This document shows, piece after piece, positions 45,108 to 53,425 of a DNA stretch of 64,000 nt (its first letter is position 1; each line of letters starts with the position of its first letter). Both the position numbers and the translations under genes were made by a program. This DNA comes from Actinomyces sp. ZJ308 (GTDB taxonomy: Bacteria; Actinomycetota; Actinomycetes; Actinomycetales; Actinomycetaceae): positions 24,502-88,501 of the forward strand of contig NZ_JAAIJY010000010.1 in the NCBI RefSeq assembly GCF_011752065.1. Direction: 5' to 3'. Below the pieces are notes generated by a model. It made no database searches. It was not told the origin of the DNA and was given only the letters and a program-made list of their open reading frames with translations.

Positions 45108-46073
45108 CTACACGTCCTGCGGCTTCCAGCTGGGCTCGGCCACCGGCATGACCTCGCCCATGAGGGCGACGGTGGAGGCCAGGGCCTCGACGGCGTCGTA
45201 GAGGACGTCCTCGTGCTCGATGGCCAGCACGCCGTCGTAGCCGCAGGCGCGCAGGTCGGAGAAGAGGCGTCCCCAGAACTGGCGCCCGCCCTCGTGACCG
45301 AGCCCGAGGGTGACGTAGTTCCAGGAACGGGTCGAGGCCCGATCGACGCTCTGGGTGTCAAGACGGCCGTTGACCGCCGTGATCCGCTCGTTGACGCGGG
45401 TGTCCTTGGCGTGGACGTTGTGGACCGCTCCGGTGAGCTCACCGACCATGGCGATCGGGTCGGCCCCCATCCACATGGGGTGGGAGGGGTCCAGGTTGGC
45501 GCCGACGACGTCGCCGACCTCCTCGCGCAGGCGCAGCAGGGTGGCCGTGTTGTAGACGAGCTGGTTGCCGTGCATCTCGACGGCGAAGCGCACGCCCCGC
45601 TCCCGGCCGTAGGCGGCCAGGTCCTTCCAGTAGGGGATGGCGACCTCCTCCCACTGGTAGGCCAGGACCTCCTGGGTCTCGGGAGGCCATGAGGTGGTCA
45701 CCCAGTTGGGGGTCCTCTCCCCCGGGGCCCCGCCGGGAAGGCCTGACATGAGGACGACGGTGCCCACGCCGAGCAGCGAGGCGAGGTCCACGGTGGAGTG
45801 GACGAGCCCGTCGATCTTCTTCCCGATGACGGGGTGGAGCTGGTTGCCGTTGATGTTGAGGGCGCTGATGCGCAGGCCGCGCTCGGCGATCGCGCCGGTG
45901 AACCTGTCGCGGGCGGCGGCGTCGGCGAGCAGGCCGCGCACGTCGCAGTGAGGCGCCGAGGACCAGCCGCCGGTGGGCAGCTCGATCGCGGAGATGCCGA
46001 GCCCGGCGGCCGTATCGAGCATCTCCTCGAAGGGCAGGGAGGCCAGGGAGTCCGTGACGAGTCCGAGTTCCAT
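45108..46073 (-). CDS. Sugar phosphate isomerase/epimerase-like TIM-barrel protein
   Basis: The 321-residue protein belongs to the AP-endonuclease-2-like TIM-barrel family that includes IolE/IolI and xylose-isomerase-like enzymes. Metal-ligand regions are seen: FAVEMHGNQLVYN (Glu and His), GANLDPSHPMWMG (Asp and His), VHNVHAKDTRVN and LAIEHEDVLYDA. These supply the divalent-metal site for isomerisation or dehydration of a keto-polyol or sugar. It starts 3 bp after the oxidoreductase gene, so the two act in one pathway, probably degradation of an inositol-like compound or an unusual sugar; the exact substrate is not known. Confidence 0.85.
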   Translation of the reverse strand: MELGLVTDSLASLPFEEMLDTAAGLGISAIELPTGGWSSAPHCDVRGLLADAAARDRFTGAIAERGLRISALNINGNQLHPVIGKKIDGLVHSTVDLASLLGVGTVVLMSGLPGGAPGERTPNWVTTSWPPETQEVLAYQWEEVAIPYWKDLAAYGRERGVRFAVEMHGNQLVYNTATLLRLREEVGDVVGANLDPSHPMWMGADPIAMVGELTGAVHNVHAKDTRVNERITAVNGRLDTQSVDRASTRSWNYVTLGLGHEGGRQFWGRLFSDLRACGYDGVLAIEHEDVLYDAVEALASTVALMGEVMPVAEPSWKPQDV

Positions 46074-46076
46074 GGC

Positions 46077-47126
46077 TCAGTCCTCCTCGCCCATGACGGA
46101 CTCGATGGAGGGGACCTGGATGCGGGCGCCGTCCTCGTTCATGGAACGCACGAGGGCCTCGGCGACGATCGTGGTGCGCAGGGAGTCCCGGGCGGTGGCG
46201 GCCTCCTCGGGGATGGTCCCGTTCAGGGAGGCCTCGACCCAGGCGGCGAGCTCGGCCCGGTAGGCGGCCGCGAAGCGGGGACGCCAGTCGGCGGGGTAGG
46301 CCGAGCGCCGGCTCAGGTCGGTGGAGACGATGTACTCCTCGGCCTCGATGAGGGCGGGGACGGGAGGCATCTCGATGCTGCCGCGCTCGCAGACGAGCTC
46401 GCAGCGCACGTCGTAGCCGTACTGGGCATGGACTTGGAGCTCGACGGTGTGCAGGACGCCGTCGGCCGAGCGCATGAGGAGGAGCTGGGGGTCGATGCGC
46501 TCGTCGATGAGGGAGGAGGGCCGCCCGGAGAGCCACTGGACCTCGGTGATGGGGCTGCCGGCGAGCCAGGGCAGGACGTCGATCTCGTGGACGGCGGAGT
46601 TGGTGACCGTGGCGGAGGAGTCCTGACCGGGGTAGGCCTCGACGTTGCGGTGGCAGGAGTGAGTCATGAGCAGGGCTCCCTCGCTGCCGGAGGCGATCCT
46701 CCTGCGCATGGCGAGGTAGCCGGGGTCGAAGCGGCGCATGAAACCGACGGTCAGGAGGGGGCGCGTCAGGGCGTCGTGCTTTCTGATGATGCGGACGGCC
46801 TCGTCCACCGTGGGGGTCAGGGGCTTCTCGCACAGGACGGGTAGCCCGGCGTCGAGGCCGGCATGGATGAGGTCGGCGTGGAAGGGGTCGGGGACGGCGA
46901 TGATGACGGCGTCCACAGCCCCGGAGCCGATCATCTCGGTGCCGTCGGCAAAGACCTGATCGGCCCCGACCTCGGCAGCGAGGGTCGTGGCCCGGTCGAC
47001 GTCGGCGTCGGCGACGGCGGCGAGCGAGGCGCCCCGCACGCCGCGGGCGAGGTTGTGGGCGTGGTCGGCCCCCATGACGCCGGTGCCGATGACTCCGACG
47101 CGCAGAGTGTCCTTGGGGTGTTCCAT
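46077..47126 (-). CDS. Gfo/Idh/MocA-family oxidoreductase
   Basis: The 349-residue NAD(P)-dependent sugar or polyol dehydrogenase has the Rossmann loop VGVIGTGVMGADHAHNL, the EKPLTPTVDEAVRI motif with the conserved Lys, and a C-terminal alpha/beta domain containing SAVHEIDVLPWL (the conserved HEIDxxxW). This pattern is like that of inositol 2-dehydrogenases and their relatives. GAGAGGAAG precedes the ATG at 47126. It leads the operon with the TIM-barrel isomerase, and a LacI-type operator lies 74 bp upstream. Confidence 0.9.
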   Translation of the reverse strand: MEHPKDTLRVGVIGTGVMGADHAHNLARGVRGASLAAVADADVDRATTLAAEVGADQVFADGTEMIGSGAVDAVIIAVPDPFHADLIHAGLDAGLPVLCEKPLTPTVDEAVRIIRKHDALTRPLLTVGFMRRFDPGYLAMRRRIASGSEGALLMTHSCHRNVEAYPGQDSSATVTNSAVHEIDVLPWLAGSPITEVQWLSGRPSSLIDERIDPQLLLMRSADGVLHTVELQVHAQYGYDVRCELVCERGSIEMPPVPALIEAEEYIVSTDLSRRSAYPADWRPRFAAAYRAELAAWVEASLNGTIPEEAATARDSLRTTIVAEALVRSMNEDGARIQVPSIESVMGEED

Positions 47127-47198
47127 GGTGTCTTCCTCTCCGTTGAGAACCCGCCGGCCCGAGAGTGTGATATGTCAGGACAATGCCGGCAACACCAA

Positions 47199-47212
47199 TG
47201 TAAACGTTTACG
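47199..47212. promoter_or_regulatory. LacI-type operator
   Basis: TGTAAACGTTTACG contains the perfect 12-bp palindrome GTAAACGTTTAC (47200-47211) centred on CG, the consensus form of LacI/GalR sites. It lies 74 bp upstream of the Gfo/Idh/MocA start and is the probable target of the LacI-family regulator encoded at 44088-45104. Confidence 0.7.
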
Positions 47213-47378
47213 TCTTGTGATGCAATCCCCTTCCCCAGAACCTCATCGGCGAATGGGCGACTCGACACCTTCGGCCCCGGCGTCGTTCGCCATGCTTGCG
47301 TGCGACCCCGCGTCACACCCGAGACTGGCCGCGATCGCCCCGACCGCGGCCCCACCGCATCTCCAAGGAGCCACCACC

Positions 47379-48098
47379 GTGAACCCCGAAGCCTTCTCCG
47401 ACCTGACAGCCGCCCGGCACTCCGTACGGGACTTCCGACCGGATCCCGTACCGACCGAGGTCGTCGACGAGATCCTGGAGGATGTCCGGCAGGCGCCGAG
47501 CTGGTCCAATACGCGTCCCTTCATGCTGGCGCTGGCCAGCGGGGAGCGGGCGGACCGCCTGCGCTCCGCCTACCTCGCCGAGTTCGACGCCTCTCTTCCC
47601 GTCCAGCACAAGAAGCGGGGGGCCATGGCACGCCTGGTTCTGAGCGGCAGGGCGCCCGACGGCGACTACCGGACCTGGGCGCCCTACCCTGCGGACCTGC
47701 TCCCCCATTCCCAGGCCGTCGGCGCTCAGCTGTACGCGCATATGGGTATCGCCCGGCAGGACCGCGATGCCCGCGACGCGGCCACCCGACGCAATTGCGA
47801 GGCCTTCGGCGCCCCGATCATCGGCTTCGTCCTGGTCCACAAGGGCCTCATGCCTTTCGCCGCGCTCGACGCCGGGATCATGCTCCAGACCCTGTTCCTG
47901 TCCGCCAAGGCCCACGGCGTCGACTCCTGTCCTCTCGGCGTCCTGGCCACCTGGCGCCGCCCCTTCGATGCCGAGTTCGAGGCGCCGGCCGACTACCGTC
48001 TCATCACCGGCTTCGCCCTGGGATACGCCTCCGACGCACCGGTCAACGACTTCCGGGCCGAGCGACGGGCCGTGCGCCTGGTACCGACCTGCAGGTGA
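47379..48098 (+). CDS. Nitroreductase-family flavoprotein
   Basis: The 239-residue FMN enzyme reduces nitro or quinone compounds with NAD(P)H. The FMN-phosphate segment is AARHSVRDFRPD near the N-terminus, followed by RQAPSWSNTRPF and a C-terminal ALDAGIMLQTLFLSAKAHGVDSCPLG and ITGFALGY, all typical of the family. GTG 47379 is chosen because AAGGAG lies at 47365-47370, 8 nt upstream; the open frame extends upstream without similarity. It is divergent from the dehydrogenase operon, so the LacI site could influence it too. The true substrate is unknown. Confidence 0.88.
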   Translation: MNPEAFSDLTAARHSVRDFRPDPVPTEVVDEILEDVRQAPSWSNTRPFMLALASGERADRLRSAYLAEFDASLPVQHKKRGAMARLVLSGRAPDGDYRTWAPYPADLLPHSQAVGAQLYAHMGIARQDRDARDAATRRNCEAFGAPIIGFVLVHKGLMPFAALDAGIMLQTLFLSAKAHGVDSCPLGVLATWRRPFDAEFEAPADYRLITGFALGYASDAPVNDFRAERRAVRLVPTCR

Positions 48099-48111
48099 CC
48101 CGGGCGGGTCG

Positions 48112-49113
48112 TCACCGGCCGCGGCGCTCGACGGCACTGTCGCCCGCCGGGCGCCGCCAGCGGGGCGGGACGATGAGTCCGCGCCGGCGCACCGCCACCA
48201 GCATGGCCACACCGGCGGCCGTGCACAGCACGATCGCGACGAGGGAGCCCTCGATCCCCATGGTCCCGCCGGTGAGCAGGTCGGGGCCGGTGAAGCGGGC
48301 CTCGATGAGCCCGCGCCCTGTCCCGATGCCGGAGATGTCGGAGCCGAAGATGCCGCCCTGGACGAAGTTCCAGGCGATGTGCACCCCGATCGCCAGCCAC
48401 AGGCGTCGGGTCAGCAGGTAGCAGGCGCCCAGCAGGATGCCCGCCTCCAGCATGATCGCCACGGCACCGAAGGCCGTGGCATGCGGGTTGCCGAGGTGGG
48501 CTGCACCGAAGAGCGCGGCGGTGATGCCCAGCGCCCACCAGGTCCCCAGCCATCCTTCGAGGATGCGCAGCAGCACCCCACGGGCGACGATCTCCTCAAC
48601 GAACCCGGCATGGACTCCGGCGCCGAGACCGGTCAGGATCCCCGCGCTCCAGCCGATGTCCACCACCTGGTAGGAGCCGAGCAGGACCAGGACCGCGATG
48701 ACGGCGCACATGAGCAGCGCCCCGATGGCCAGCCCGACGGCGAGCTCGCGCAGCGCCGCCCGGCGCCCACCGAGCTCGATAACGGGTCGCCCGCCGACGA
48801 AGCGCACCAGCAGCCAGTACCCGAGCAGGGCCAGTGGCGCCCCGGCGATCGCCATGACGAGCATGGAGCCCGGCAGAACCTCCGTGCCGCCGCCCGCCTT
48901 GAACCGCGTGAAACCGGTGATCAGCGCGAGGGCTCCAGCAAGGAGCTGGACGACGAAGGCGAGCAGGATCCCCAGAAGGAACTGGAGCCAACCGAGGCGC
49001 TCCGCCTTTCGCGGAGGAATGCGCCACTGGGGACTGACCGGAACGAGTCGGTCCAGAAGGTGACGAGGCCGTGCTTCTGCTGTAGAAGCCGGAGGAGGAA
49101 CCACACTGCTCAT
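48112..49113 (-). CDS. CPBP-family intramembrane metalloprotease (third, distinct)
   Basis: The 333-residue membrane protein has about eight TM helices and the CPBP motifs FVEEIVARGVLL (EExxxRG), LFGAAHLGNP and GVHIAWNFVQG (HxxxN). It is more like the classical CPBP branch than the two paralogues at 28 and 32 kb, so it is not part of that duplication. The function is unknown; prenyl-type proteolysis or bacteriocin immunity are the usual family suggestions. It is convergent with the nitroreductase gene (13 bp). Confidence 0.85.
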   Translation of the reverse strand: MSSVVPPPASTAEARPRHLLDRLVPVSPQWRIPPRKAERLGWLQFLLGILLAFVVQLLAGALALITGFTRFKAGGGTEVLPGSMLVMAIAGAPLALLGYWLLVRFVGGRPVIELGGRRAALRELAVGLAIGALLMCAVIAVLVLLGSYQVVDIGWSAGILTGLGAGVHAGFVEEIVARGVLLRILEGWLGTWWALGITAALFGAAHLGNPHATAFGAVAIMLEAGILLGACYLLTRRLWLAIGVHIAWNFVQGGIFGSDISGIGTGRGLIEARFTGPDLLTGGTMGIEGSLVAIVLCTAAGVAMLVAVRRRGLIVPPRWRRPAGDSAVERRGR

Positions 49114-49216
49114 GGCCGCAGTGTGCCCTCCCCGCCGGTGGCCGCGCCTCCCCCACCGGGAGGAACCGTCCCTGGTCCTGCACTCAGGGAGATCCCGGAT
49201 ACGGGAGCCTGGACGG

Positions 49217-52150
49217 TCAGATCTTGGTCACGGGGGCGTAGCGCAGGATGAGGCGCTTGGTGGCGGGGGCGCCGTCGATGACGAACTCGACGCGGGCGGT
49301 CAGGGATCGCCCCTTGCCCTCCAGCCCGACGACGGTGCCCACCCCGTAGGAGTCGTGACGCACCTGGTCCCCGGCCTTCAGCCCGGCCACGGCGGCGGGC
49401 AGGTCCTCGGTGGAGCCCGCTCTGCCTGCCCCGCCGACCGGAGAGGCGACCCCCTGCTTGCCGCGGGCCTCGAGGCGGGCCGAGGCTCGCTTGGCGGCCC
49501 GGTCCTGGGCGGTCTCGACGCGTCCCAGCTTGCCCGAGCGCTTAGCACCTCCTCCGACCGGTGGGGCGAAGTCATCGTCGTCGGCGTAGCCGCCGGAGTA
49601 GGAGTCCCGTCGCTCTCCTCCCGAGCGCCGCCCACCCGAGCCGAAGCCGCCCTCACCCCAGCTGCTCCCCCAGCCGGTGCCGCCGCCGCGCAGCGCCTCC
49701 ATGGAGGAGGCCAGGCGCTTCCAGTCGATGGTCTCGTCCGGGACGTCGTCGAGGAAGCGGGAGGCGGGCATGGCGTTGGCGGTGCCCCAGGCCGAGCGCA
49801 CGGCGGCGCGGGTGAGGTAGAGGCGCTCGCGGGCGCGGGTGAGGGCCACGTAGGCCAGGCGTCGCTCCTCGGCGAGCTCGGTCTCCTCTGTCAGGGAGCG
49901 GGTGTGCGGGAAGGTGCCGTCCTCCATGCCGGTGACGAAGACGACCGGGAACTCCAGGCCCTTGGCGGTGTGGACGGTCATGAGGGTGATCCGGCCCTGC
50001 TCCTCGGCCCGCCGGGCCTCCTCGTCCTCCAGGTCGGCGCTGGGCGGGAGCTGATCGGAGTCGGCCACGAGCGAGACGCGTTCGAGGAAGTCGGCCAGGG
50101 TGCCGTCGGGGTTGGCGGCCTGGAAGTCGCTGGCCACGGAGTGGAGCTCGGCGAGGTTCTCCACGCGGGTGGCGTCCTGGGGGTCGTCGCTGGCGCGCAG
50201 CTCGGAGAGGTAGCCGGAGGCGTCCAGGGCGGAGTCCAGGACGTCGGCGACGCCGTCGCCGGCGGTGACCATGTGCCGCAGGGTGGTGAGCAGCTCGTGG
50301 AAGCCGCGCACCTGGTTGCGGGCCCGAGTGGTCAGTCCCTCAACCTCGGGCGGCTCGCCGGCCTCAGTGGAGGACGGGGCCTGCCCGTCCGCGTCGCCCC
50401 CGTTGGCCTGCGCCTCGCGAGGGGCTCCGGCGGCGTCGGCGACGGCCTGTCCGAAGGAGACGGCGTAGCGGGCGGCGTGCTCGGCCAGGGCGCCCTCGGC
50501 CTTGTCCCCCAGGCCCCGTTTGGGGACGTTGAGGATGCGGCGCAGGTTGACGTCGTCATCGGGGTTGTCGACGGCGCGCAGGTAGGCGATGGCGTCCTTG
50601 ATCTCGCGGCGGTCGTAGAAGCGGGTGCCGCCGATGACCTTGTAGGGCTGGCCGGAGCGTATGAAGGCCTCTTCGAGGGCGCGGGACTGGGCGTTGGTGC
50701 GGTAGAAGACGGCGACGTCGCGGGGGCGCACGCCGTGCTCGTCGGCCAGGCGGTCGACCTCCTGGCTGATCCAGCGGGCCTCGTCGTGCTCGGAGTCGGC
50801 GACGTAGCCGGTGATGGGAGCGCCGTCGCCGGCGGCGGTCCACAGGTTCTTCTCGCGCCGTCCGCTGTTGCGGGAGATGACGGCATTGGCGGCCGAGAGG
50901 ATGTTCTGGGTGGAGCGGTAGTTCTGCTCCAGCAGGATGGTGCGCGCCGTCGGGTAGTCCTGCTCGAACTCCTCGATGTTGCGGATGGTGGCGCCGCGGA
51001 AGGCGTAGATGGACTGGTCGGAGTCGCCGACGACGGTGAGCTCGCCGGGCGCCGGCGCCGAACCCGCCCCGGAGGTGCCGGGCCCGCCGACGAGCTCGCG
51101 CACGAGGACGTACTGGGCGTGGTTGGTGTCCTGGTACTCGTCGACCAGGATGTGGCGGAAGCGGCGCCGGTACATCTCGGCGACGGCCGGGCGCATCTGG
51201 AGCAGGGCGACGGTGCGCATGATGATGTCGTCGAAGTCCAGGGCGTTGGCGGCGCTCAGGCGCTCGGCGTAGGCGCGGTAGACCTCGGCCAGGTGGCGCT
51301 CGAGGGGGTTGGAGGTGACGGCCCTCTCGGCGAACTGGGCCGGGGTGATGAGCTCGTTCTTGAGGTCGGAGATGCGGTGGGCGAAGGTCTTGGGGGTGAA
51401 GCGCTTGGGGTCGATGCCCAGCTCGCGCACGATGAGGGTGATGAGGCGGGTGGAGTCGGCGGCGTCGTAGATGGAGAAGGTGGAGCGCAGGCCGGCGGCC
51501 TCGTGCTCTCGGCGCAGGATGCGCACGCAGGCGGAGTGGAAGGTGGAGACCCACATGCGCTCGCCGGCGGGCCCCACCAGGGCGGTGACGCGCTCGCGCA
51601 TCTCCGCGGCGGCCTTGTTGGTGAAGGTGATGGCCAGGATCTCGCCGGGGCGGGCGCGACCGGTGGCGATGAGGTGGGCGATGCGGTGGGTCAGGACCCG
51701 GGTCTTGCCCGATCCGGCCCCGGCGATGATGAGCAGCGGCGCGCCCGAGTGGGTGACGGCGGCCTCCTGGGCGGGATTGAGACCGCGAACCAGCTCGGCC
51801 GGGTCCGAGACCGTCACGCCCCAGGAAGGACCGGATGGGCGGCCCGACGGCGCGGCCTCGCCGGCCCGAGCACGGGCCGCGGCGGCGTTGGCCTGGGCCC
51901 GGGCGACCAGGGCGGCGACCTCGTCCTGGCGCTCCTCCCAGGTGGAGGTGGCGGCGGCCTCATCCTCGGGCGGCGGGGCGTCCTCGGGGCCCCAGTCCTC
52001 CTCGGGCGCCTCGACGTCGGCCCAGGAGTCGTCATCGAAGGCCCCGCCGGCGGGAATGAGGGCGGGCAGCGCCGCCTCGGGCGGCGGGGTCGCCGGATCG
52101 CTGGATCCGGGCATGGGCAGGGCACCGAAGAGGGAGTTCATCGCGTTCAT
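49217..52150 (-). CDS. pcrA: ATP-dependent DNA helicase PcrA/UvrD
   Basis: This 977-residue SF1A helicase acts in nucleotide excision repair and conflict resolution. All motifs are seen: Walker A IAGAGSGKTRVLTHRIAH, motif Ia TFTNKAAAEMRERV, motif II VDEYQDTNHAQY, motif III VGDSDQSIYAFRGA, motif IV ILLEQNYRSTQNIL, motif V TVHTAKGLEFPVVF, and motif VI YVALTRARERLYLTRA. The C-terminal Tudor-like domain (GDQVRHDSYGVGTVVGLEGK), which binds RNA polymerase in PcrA, is present. An acidic, proline-rich N-terminal extension of about 115 residues is unusual but common in actinobacterial copies. ATG 52150 or 52141 is the likely start; the frame opens to 52192. Confidence 0.96.
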   Translation of the reverse strand: MNAMNSLFGALPMPGSSDPATPPPEAALPALIPAGGAFDDDSWADVEAPEEDWGPEDAPPPEDEAAATSTWEERQDEVAALVARAQANAAAARARAGEAAPSGRPSGPSWGVTVSDPAELVRGLNPAQEAAVTHSGAPLLIIAGAGSGKTRVLTHRIAHLIATGRARPGEILAITFTNKAAAEMRERVTALVGPAGERMWVSTFHSACVRILRREHEAAGLRSTFSIYDAADSTRLITLIVRELGIDPKRFTPKTFAHRISDLKNELITPAQFAERAVTSNPLERHLAEVYRAYAERLSAANALDFDDIIMRTVALLQMRPAVAEMYRRRFRHILVDEYQDTNHAQYVLVRELVGGPGTSGAGSAPAPGELTVVGDSDQSIYAFRGATIRNIEEFEQDYPTARTILLEQNYRSTQNILSAANAVISRNSGRREKNLWTAAGDGAPITGYVADSEHDEARWISQEVDRLADEHGVRPRDVAVFYRTNAQSRALEEAFIRSGQPYKVIGGTRFYDRREIKDAIAYLRAVDNPDDDVNLRRILNVPKRGLGDKAEGALAEHAARYAVSFGQAVADAAGAPREAQANGGDADGQAPSSTEAGEPPEVEGLTTRARNQVRGFHELLTTLRHMVTAGDGVADVLDSALDASGYLSELRASDDPQDATRVENLAELHSVASDFQAANPDGTLADFLERVSLVADSDQLPPSADLEDEEARRAEEQGRITLMTVHTAKGLEFPVVFVTGMEDGTFPHTRSLTEETELAEERRLAYVALTRARERLYLTRAAVRSAWGTANAMPASRFLDDVPDETIDWKRLASSMEALRGGGTGWGSSWGEGGFGSGGRRSGGERRDSYSGGYADDDDFAPPVGGGAKRSGKLGRVETAQDRAAKRASARLEARGKQGVASPVGGAGRAGSTEDLPAAVAGLKAGDQVRHDSYGVGTVVGLEGKGRSLTARVEFVIDGAPATKRLILRYAPVTKI

Positions 52151-52215
52151 CTCGGAGCCAAGCCTAGGCCAGGCCACCGACACGTTCCGCACTCAGCCGC
52201 TCCACCCCCTCTATT

Positions 52216-52250
52216 GACAGCACACTGTCGATATTGACAGTATGTTGTCA
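52216..52250. promoter_or_regulatory. Tandem palindromic operators upstream of the DJ-1/MarR pair
   Basis: GACAGCACACTGTC (52216-52229) and TGACAGTATGTTGTCA (52235-52250) share half-sites TGACAG/(C/T)TGTCA and are 19-20 bp apart, about two helical turns. They cover TTGACA-like -35 elements and lie 45 bp before the DJ-1 gene. Autoregulation by the MarR protein encoded second in the operon is the likely use. Confidence 0.6.
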
Positions 52251-52294
52251 TCTGCGATCAATGGACCACGACCGACGGCCGAGGAGGAGCCGAG

Positions 52295-52930
52295 ATGCGG
52301 ACCATCGCCCTGTACACGACTGAGACCATGGCGGACTGGGAGTACGCCTACCTCACTACTCAGCTCGCCGGTGCGGAGAGGCTCAAGCCCGGGCGGTTCC
52401 GGCTGCTGCTCGTGGGCGACGGTCTGGAGCCGGTGCGCACCCTCGGGAACCTGCCGCTCACGCCGGAGGCCGATCTCGATGACCTGGAGGCGCTCACCGG
52501 CGACGGCTCGCTCGCCGCCCTGGTCATCCCCGGAGGGGACCACTACGCCTCCGGGCACGAGCGGCTCATCGAGGCTGTCGAGCGTCTCACAGGCAGAGGG
52601 GTTCCGGTGGCGGCGATCTGCGGCGCCACGCTCCTGCTGGCCCGCGCCGGCTTCCTGGATGAGCGTCGGCACACCTCGAATGCGGCCTCGTACCTTGAGT
52701 CCACCGGATACCTCGGCGGGGCGCGCTACGTGGAGGCTCCAGTGGTGACCGACCGGGGCGTGACGACAGCCTCGGGCATCCACGCCGTCCCCTTCACCGC
52801 TGAGGTCATGCGGGTCACCGGACTCGTGCCCATCTCGATGGCCGATGCCTGGGAGGAGCTGTTCCTCAGTGGCGACGAGAAGCACTACGCGGCTCTGATG
52901 GAGGCGACCAGTGCCTGGCAGAACGCCTGA
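52295..52930 (+). CDS. DJ-1/PfpI-family protein
   Basis: The 211-residue single-domain protein of the class I glutamine-amidotransferase-like superfamily has VIPGGDHYASG and the nucleophile elbow VAAICGATLLLARAGFLDERRHTSN with its conserved Cys and downstream His. Members are deglycases, proteases, isonitrile hydratases or redox sensors, and this gene cannot be placed more closely. A strong SD (GAGGAGGAG at 52281-52289) precedes the ATG. The MarR gene overlaps its 3' end by 20 bp. Confidence 0.87.
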   Translation: MRTIALYTTETMADWEYAYLTTQLAGAERLKPGRFRLLLVGDGLEPVRTLGNLPLTPEADLDDLEALTGDGSLAALVIPGGDHYASGHERLIEAVERLTGRGVPVAAICGATLLLARAGFLDERRHTSNAASYLESTGYLGGARYVEAPVVTDRGVTTASGIHAVPFTAEVMRVTGLVPISMADAWEELFLSGDEKHYAALMEATSAWQNA

Positions 52931-53396
52931 AGGTGATGCTCTGACAGCCCTGGTCCTTCCCGTCTTCGCACTCAACGGGGAGTTTCTGGAGGCGGCCGCG
53001 GCGATCACGGCGCCTCATGAGCTGACCCCCGCCCGGTGGCGGGTGCTGGGCGCCGTCCTGGACGAGCCGCTGCCGGTCGCCGAGATCGCGCGCCGGGTGG
53101 GCCTGGGGCTGAGCCGGCAGAGCGTTCAACGGGTCGCGAACGACGTCGTCGCCCGGGGTTGGGCGCACTGGCGGCCCAACCCCGGGCGACGCGGCCAGAA
53201 CCTGCTCGGTCTGACGGCCAGGGGAAGGCGAGCAGTCGCGGCGCTGGCCACGCAGCAGCACGCCTGGGCCGACGCCGTCGGCCAGGAGATCGGCGAGAGG
53301 GATCTGAGGACCTTGGCCGCCCTGATCAGCCGGGTCACGGACGCCTCACGCCGCTACCGGCAGGCCACCAACGAGGGCTCACACGAGGCCTCGTAG
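52911..53396 (+). CDS. MarR-family transcriptional regulator
   Basis: The 161-residue winged-helix regulator has the helix-turn-helix PLPVAEIARRVGLGLSRQSVQRVANDVVARGWAHWRP followed by the wing NPGRRGQNLLGLTARGRRAV. GTG 52911 lies inside the end of the DJ-1 gene (20-bp overlap), so the two are translationally linked. It probably binds the two palindromes upstream of the operon and responds to an electrophile or oxidant handled by the DJ-1 protein; the ligand is inferred only from context. Confidence 0.85.
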   Translation: MPGRTPEGDALTALVLPVFALNGEFLEAAAAITAPHELTPARWRVLGAVLDEPLPVAEIARRVGLGLSRQSVQRVANDVVARGWAHWRPNPGRRGQNLLGLTARGRRAVAALATQQHAWADAVGQEIGERDLRTLAALISRVTDASRRYRQATNEGSHEAS

Positions 53397-53425
53397 ATCA
53401 AGCCCCTGGCCCTCGCCCCGTCTCG

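Noticed and set aside
49112..52237. A 1041-codon open frame on the plus strand opposite pcrA
   Set aside because: Its translation is Gly/Val/Asp-rich and repetitive without motifs. It is the GC-driven shadow of pcrA, whose helicase motifs are complete.
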